A DNA stretch of 64,000 nucleotides, taken from assembly GCA_900316975.1 (NCBI GenBank), contig ONFA01000013.1, forward strand, positions 1 through 64,000, read 5' to 3'. Of this stretch, positions 60,238 to 64,000 are shown in pieces (position 1 is the first letter of the stretch; each line of letters opens with the position of its first letter). Under the pieces are notes generated by a model. That model saw only the letters and a program-made list of their open reading frames with translations, was not told where the DNA came from and made no database searches. A program made the translations under genes and the position numbers. The stretch is from an uncultured Prevotellaceae bacterium (lineage in GTDB: Bacteria; Bacteroidota; Bacteroidia; Bacteroidales; Bacteroidaceae).

Positions 60238-61713
60238 ATGAAAAAGTTTCAATTCATTTCAGCACTGGTGATGGTTGTGCTGGCATTGTGCTCGTGTACG
60301 AACACTGATTATCAGAATGTGATACCTGCCAACGCTTCATTGGTGGTGAAAGTGGACATGAAGTCCATCGCAGAGAAGTCCGACTTTAAGAACTCGAAGT
60401 GGATGAAGGAACTGGATGGTTCTCTGGGTGCTGTAGTGAGTGGTAAGGACATGAAGAGCGTGAAAGAATATGTAGCCGACCCGATGAAGATAGGCATAGA
60501 CTTTAGCATGCCACTCTACTTCTTCATGATGGCCGACGAGACGATGGGTATGACCATGAAGGTGAGTGACGAAGACCATGTGAAGGATTTCCTCTTGTTG
60601 CTTAACAAGCAGGGCTTGGCATCTAAACCCCAAGAAAAGGATCATTGGATGTGTGGAACATTAATTGACGACATCTATTATTCCTATGACGGAACCACCT
60701 TCCTGATGTTGGCTTCGATGAAGGGGAAAAACACTACCATCAGCCGTATGGCTCGCGAACTGACGGCCTTGAAAGAAAGCGACAGTTTCGTTAGCACAGA
60801 GGCTTTCGGCCGTCTGAACGAAGAGGAGAAGGATGTGGTAATGTATGTCATGTCAGCCCAAATGATCGAAAGCCTGAAGATGGCAGGAGGGGTGCTTCCT
60901 TCTTCTGTATATAAAGATGTGGAGGCTTTGGCGAGTCTCGATTTTGCTCAAGGCGAGGCAAGAATCATGGGTAAGTTGTTTGCCAAAACAAAGGATGCGC
61001 AGCATCTGATAGATGAAGCTAATGCCAACCTGAAGAAGATGAATGGCCGTTATCTTGACAAAGTCTCAGATGATGCTGCTATATGGATAGGGGCAGGTGT
61101 GAAAGGAGAGTGGCTACTTGAAAAAATCAAAGAGAACAAAGAACTGAAGACCATGTTGTTTGCCACGGAACGTGCTGTGGATGTGGAGCAGATGCTGAAG
61201 GCGATGGATGGAGATGTTTCGTTGGAATTGCCCTTGCTCGATACGGAGAAGGTGGATTACGTGCTCCAGGCTGAGTTAAACAACACCGATTTCCTGGCCG
61301 ATGTGAATGACTGGAAGCTGAGTCAGAAAGATTATGGCATCGAGATGAAAGAACTGGAGCCGCAGCAATATCAACTCATGCTCGACGGGCAGACTTACCG
61401 TTGGGGTGTGCGTGACAAAGATCTTTACTGGGCAACTCCTCGAGCCGTAGAACATGCGGAGAACTCGGCAGATGCCAAACTCAAGGCCTACAGGGAACAA
61501 ATTGAAGACAGCCGCCTGTTTTTGTTTGTTGACTGGGCCAAACTCGCCAAGGGCTTGAGTCAGTCGTCAAATGTAGCACTTGTCATGCAGATGTGGGACG
61601 GCTTCTTCAAAATCGATGCACTCTATTGGAAACTCTCGTCGGTAGAAGAGGGCGTGGTTGTAATAGAATCGAAAAACAAGAATGAAAATTTCTTGAAACA
61701 AATACTTCAATGA
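60238..61713 (+). CDS. DUF4836 family lipoprotein
   Basis: This 491-residue protein has a lipoprotein signal (LALCSC, lipidated at C18 or C20). The mature part begins NTDYQNVIPANASLVVKVDMKSIAEKS (in pieces), the characteristic opening of DUF4836 proteins, and consists of repeated alpha/beta segments. Its role is unknown. The 3' end overlaps the ABC ATPase gene by 4 bases, and the permease follows. It may therefore be the periplasmic partner of that transporter rather than of the rRNA methylase upstream. Confidence 0.85.
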   Translation: MKKFQFISALVMVVLALCSCTNTDYQNVIPANASLVVKVDMKSIAEKSDFKNSKWMKELDGSLGAVVSGKDMKSVKEYVADPMKIGIDFSMPLYFFMMADETMGMTMKVSDEDHVKDFLLLLNKQGLASKPQEKDHWMCGTLIDDIYYSYDGTTFLMLASMKGKNTTISRMARELTALKESDSFVSTEAFGRLNEEEKDVVMYVMSAQMIESLKMAGGVLPSSVYKDVEALASLDFAQGEARIMGKLFAKTKDAQHLIDEANANLKKMNGRYLDKVSDDAAIWIGAGVKGEWLLEKIKENKELKTMLFATERAVDVEQMLKAMDGDVSLELPLLDTEKVDYVLQAELNNTDFLADVNDWKLSQKDYGIEMKELEPQQYQLMLDGQTYRWGVRDKDLYWATPRAVEHAENSADAKLKAYREQIEDSRLFLFVDWAKLAKGLSQSSNVALVMQMWDGFFKIDALYWKLSSVEEGVVVIESKNKNENFLKQILQ

Positions 61714-62354
61714 ATAAGATACAACTGATTGATACCCTTCCGAATGTGTTTTTGAGTCGTTCTGATATCATGAGCGACATCTGGCAACAGAAGGTGACGT
61801 TCGAGAAAGGCGGACTCTATTTGGTTGAGGCCAATTCGGGCACAGGCAAGTCGTCGTTGTGCAGCTACATCTTTGGCTATCGTCATGACTATCAGGGGCA
61901 GATCCTTTTCGATGGCGAAGACATCAGCCAATATGCTGTGGGCAAGTGGACTGAAATCCGCAAACGCCACATTGCCCTCTTGTGGCAAGAACTGCGTCTG
62001 TTTCCCGAACTGACGGCATGGGAGAATGTACAAATAAAGAATAAGCTGACGGGCTTCCAGAAGAAAAAGCAAATCGAGGAGTGGTTTGAGATGTTGGGCA
62101 TTACCGACAAGCAGGATGCTAAAGTGGGGCGGATGTCCTTTGGACAGCAGCAGCGAGTGGCTCTCATTCGTGCCCTATGCCAACCTTTCGATTTCCTTTT
62201 CGTCGATGAACCCATCAGTCACCTCGACGACACCAACTCCGAAATCATGGGACGTATCATGACCGCAGAAGCCAAGCGGCAGGGAGCGGGCATCATCGCC
62301 ACGAGCATAGGTAAACACATGGAACTGCCCTACGAGCAAGTGTTTAAATTATAA
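61710..62354 (+). CDS. ABC transporter ATP-binding protein
   Basis: This 214-residue ATPase is of the LolD/MacB/FtsE kind. Walker A is EANSGTGKSSL (about residues 40-50), the Q-loop is ALLWQELRLFPEL, the signature is MSFGQQQRVAL (instead of LSGGQ), and Walker B is FLFVDEPISHLD. It is coupled by overlap to the DUF4836 gene and lies 15 bases before an FtsX-like permease, so together they form a compact MacB- or LolCDE-like unit. Substrate is unknown. Confidence 0.92.
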   Translation: MNKIQLIDTLPNVFLSRSDIMSDIWQQKVTFEKGGLYLVEANSGTGKSSLCSYIFGYRHDYQGQILFDGEDISQYAVGKWTEIRKRHIALLWQELRLFPELTAWENVQIKNKLTGFQKKKQIEEWFEMLGITDKQDAKVGRMSFGQQQRVALIRALCQPFDFLFVDEPISHLDDTNSEIMGRIMTAEAKRQGAGIIATSIGKHMELPYEQVFKL

Positions 62355-62369
62355 ATGATTGGGTAGAAG

Positions 62370-63569
62370 ATGAATTTAGTTTGGAAACTTTTAAGGCAGC
62401 ACATCAGCATCCCGCAATTCGTTGGCTTTTTCTTTGCCAACTTGGTAGGGGTAGCCATCATCCTGTTAGGTGTGCAGTTTTACAACGACTATAAGGCACT
62501 CGACAGCGAGGACAGTTTTATGAAGGCTGACTATCTGATTATCAACAAGAAGATTGGTGCATTGTCAGGTTTAACAGGTGCCCAGAGCACCTTCAGTCAG
62601 ACCGACATTGACAACTTGGCGGCCGAAGATTTTGTGGAGCGCATGGGAGCTTTTACGCCCAGTTCTTTCAATGTGCGCGCCAGGTTCAATGTAGAGGGCT
62701 TCGTCAGTTTCTCCACCGAGATGTTCTTCGAGAGCGTCCCCGACGACTTTGTTGATGTGGAGAGCGATGCGTGGCACTATAGGGAGGGCAGCAGTGACAT
62801 CCCCATCATCCTGCCCAAGAACTACCTCGACCTCTACAATTTCGGTTATGCGCAGGGCAAGGGCTTGCCGAAACTTAGTGAAGGCATTTTGGGTGCGATG
62901 AAGTTGCAGATACAAATTGAAGGCAACGGAGGACATGGCGATTTCGATGGCCGCATTGTCGGTTTCTCGTCGCGCCTCAACACCATCCTTGTGCCAGAGC
63001 AGTTCATGCAGTGGGCCAATCAGCAATATGCCAACGGCGACGAAGCCAAAGAACCCACACGCCTCATTGTAGAGGTGAATAACCCCACCGATGAGCGCAT
63101 TACAAGCTACTTGCAAGCGCACGACTATGAAACCGACGAGGACAAGCTCGATGCCTCGAAGACCACCTACATTCTGCGCATCATTGTCAGCATTGTCATG
63201 GCGGTAGGCATTGTCATCAGCATCCTTTCCATCTACATCCTGATGCTCAGCGTCTTCCTCTTAGTGCAGAAGAACAGCACCAAACTTGAAAACCTTCTCC
63301 TCATCGGCTATTCACCAACCAAGGTGTCTTTCCCCTATCAGGCATTGACCGTGGGACTGAACGCGCTTGTACTCCTTCTTGCTGTGGCAGTCATGTTGGT
63401 GGTCAGAAGCATCTATCTGGAGATGTTCCAAAACTTCTTCCCCGACCTCGAAGTGCCAGGCATCTTGCCAACCCTCTGTGTAGGTGTGTTGTTGTTAGTA
63501 ATGGTGAGCATTTTCAACATCATCGCTGTCTATGGTAAGGTGATGAGCATTTGGAAAAGAAAAGACTAA
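62370..63569 (+). CDS. FtsX-like ABC transporter permease
   Basis: This 399-residue permease has the classic FtsX/MacB topology. There is one N-terminal span (about residues 17-38), a periplasmic domain of about 220 residues, and three C-terminal spans (about 268-300, 325-350 and 363-390). The conserved FtsX-type pattern LLLIGYSPTKV sits in the cytoplasmic loop. It pairs with the ATPase just upstream. Export or extraction of a lipoprotein, or signalling to a wall hydrolase, are the usual roles; which applies here is unknown. Confidence 0.88.
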   Translation: MNLVWKLLRQHISIPQFVGFFFANLVGVAIILLGVQFYNDYKALDSEDSFMKADYLIINKKIGALSGLTGAQSTFSQTDIDNLAAEDFVERMGAFTPSSFNVRARFNVEGFVSFSTEMFFESVPDDFVDVESDAWHYREGSSDIPIILPKNYLDLYNFGYAQGKGLPKLSEGILGAMKLQIQIEGNGGHGDFDGRIVGFSSRLNTILVPEQFMQWANQQYANGDEAKEPTRLIVEVNNPTDERITSYLQAHDYETDEDKLDASKTTYILRIIVSIVMAVGIVISILSIYILMLSVFLLVQKNSTKLENLLLIGYSPTKVSFPYQALTVGLNALVLLLAVAVMLVVRSIYLEMFQNFFPDLEVPGILPTLCVGVLLLVMVSIFNIIAVYGKVMSIWKRKD

Positions 63570-63572
63570 TCT

Positions 63573-64000
63573 ATGCAAGTGATATCCGATTTATATCAAC
63601 AGTTGACAGGACATGAGCCTCAATGCATTCTTCCTCTGGTAGGTGCAGGCAGCAATCGCCGGTATTTCCGTGTGCAGGACGATGACAAGACGCTCATAGC
63701 AGTCATCGGCACCAATCAGGAAGAAAACGAAGCGTTCATTGATTTGTCACAGCGATTCACACAGGGCAACCTGCCTGTTCCTGCTGTGTTGGCAGTGTCA
63801 GATGACCACATGGTGTATCTGCAAGAAGACTGTGGCGACCTCTCTCTCTATGCACAGATGGCGCGCCATCGTCAGGAAAGTGGCATCTTCGACAAAGTTG
63901 CTCTCGATGCCTTGAAAGCAACCATCCGCGAGTTGCCCCGTTTCCAGTTCTTGCCTATTGTCAGCCACACGGCACAAGAGTTCTTCACCCGTTGCTATCC
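63573..64000 (+). CDS. APH-family kinase, N-terminal part (runs off the window)
   Basis: The frame opens with an ATG at 63573, 3 bases after the permease stop, and stays open to the window end (142 codons). The start MQVISDLYQQLTGHEP leads to VGAGSNRRYFRVQDDD, the nucleotide-binding start of aminoglycoside-phosphotransferase-fold sugar kinases. QEDCGDLSLYAQM is the later hinge region. In Bacteroidetes such genes resemble the cell-wall-sugar kinase AmgK, so amino-sugar recycling is a fair guess. The catalytic motifs lie beyond the window. Confidence 0.85.
   Translation, partial: MQVISDLYQQLTGHEPQCILPLVGAGSNRRYFRVQDDDKTLIAVIGTNQEENEAFIDLSQRFTQGNLPVPAVLAVSDDHMVYLQEDCGDLSLYAQMARHRQESGIFDKVALDALKATIRELPRFQFLPIVSHTAQEFFTRCY

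Overview
The window looks like a core chromosomal segment of a Bacteroidales bacterium, most likely from the Prevotellaceae. The evidence is the recurrent promoter signature TTTG-N19/20-TAnnTTTG, the near absence of Shine-Dalgarno sites, many Bacteroidetes-type lipoproteins and outer-membrane proteins, a PPi-dependent phosphofructokinase, and a rich set of plant-polysaccharide enzymes (GH43, GH2 and CE15). The genus assignment is inference from gene content. No phage, insertion sequence, CRISPR array or integrative element was seen.

Layout. 1-84: the 3' end of a 5S rRNA and its terminator, the tail of an rRNA operon. 367-7731 (minus): gyrA with a TPR protein, then the mrcA-kdsB operon. 7953-13708: an AhpD-like protein, a Cof-type HAD phosphatase, and the plus-strand run small secreted protein, uvrD/pcrA-type helicase, nspC. 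13842-22932 (minus): a large outer-membrane beta-barrel protein with a glycine-rich tail, twin tRNA-Asp genes, a secreted C1 peptidase, a prolidase-family peptidase, a lipoprotein, ribosomal protein S1 and an AraC relic. 23057-29295 (minus): a tight run kdgK, eda, pfp, GH25 lysozyme, prmA, GH43. 29547-31962 (plus): a divergent LacI-type regulator and a CE15-like glucuronoyl esterase. Together with kdgK-eda this suggests a uronate-utilisation locus.

32023-39962: a protein with a very acidic tail, a macroglobulin-like secreted protein, a TPR lipoprotein with a C-terminal membrane anchor, a stand-alone AICAR transformylase, a tiny basic protein and the lytic transglycosylase MltF. 40078-50985 (minus): ettA, a 90-residue GIY-YIG-type protein, and the run mltG, multidomain GH43, GH2, nadE. 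nadE ends in an unusual long inverted repeat whose loop is filled with GATGTC palindromes. 51200-54156 (plus): nitroreductase, DUF2520 Rossmann protein, kdsC, maf and an Lrp-type regulator, the last three overlapping. 54134-57408: envelope proteins of mostly unknown role. 57555-64000 (plus): map, tsaD, rsmE, a DUF4836 lipoprotein joined by overlap to an ABC ATPase and FtsX-like permease, and the start of an APH-family kinase.

Functional themes are peptidoglycan growth and turnover (PBP1A, MltG, MltF, GH25), Kdo supply for LPS (KdsB, KdsC), uronate and hemicellulose use (CE15, GH43, GH2, KdgK, Eda, with PFP for the triose branch), and translation housekeeping (S1, PrmA, EttA, RsmE, TsaD, Map). 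Nothing amounts to a clearly new multi-gene system. The most interesting items are the lacI/kdgK/CE15 locus with an atypical esterase motif, the nadE 3' element, the palindromes between mltF and ettA, and several small or unassigned proteins in conserved-looking operons.
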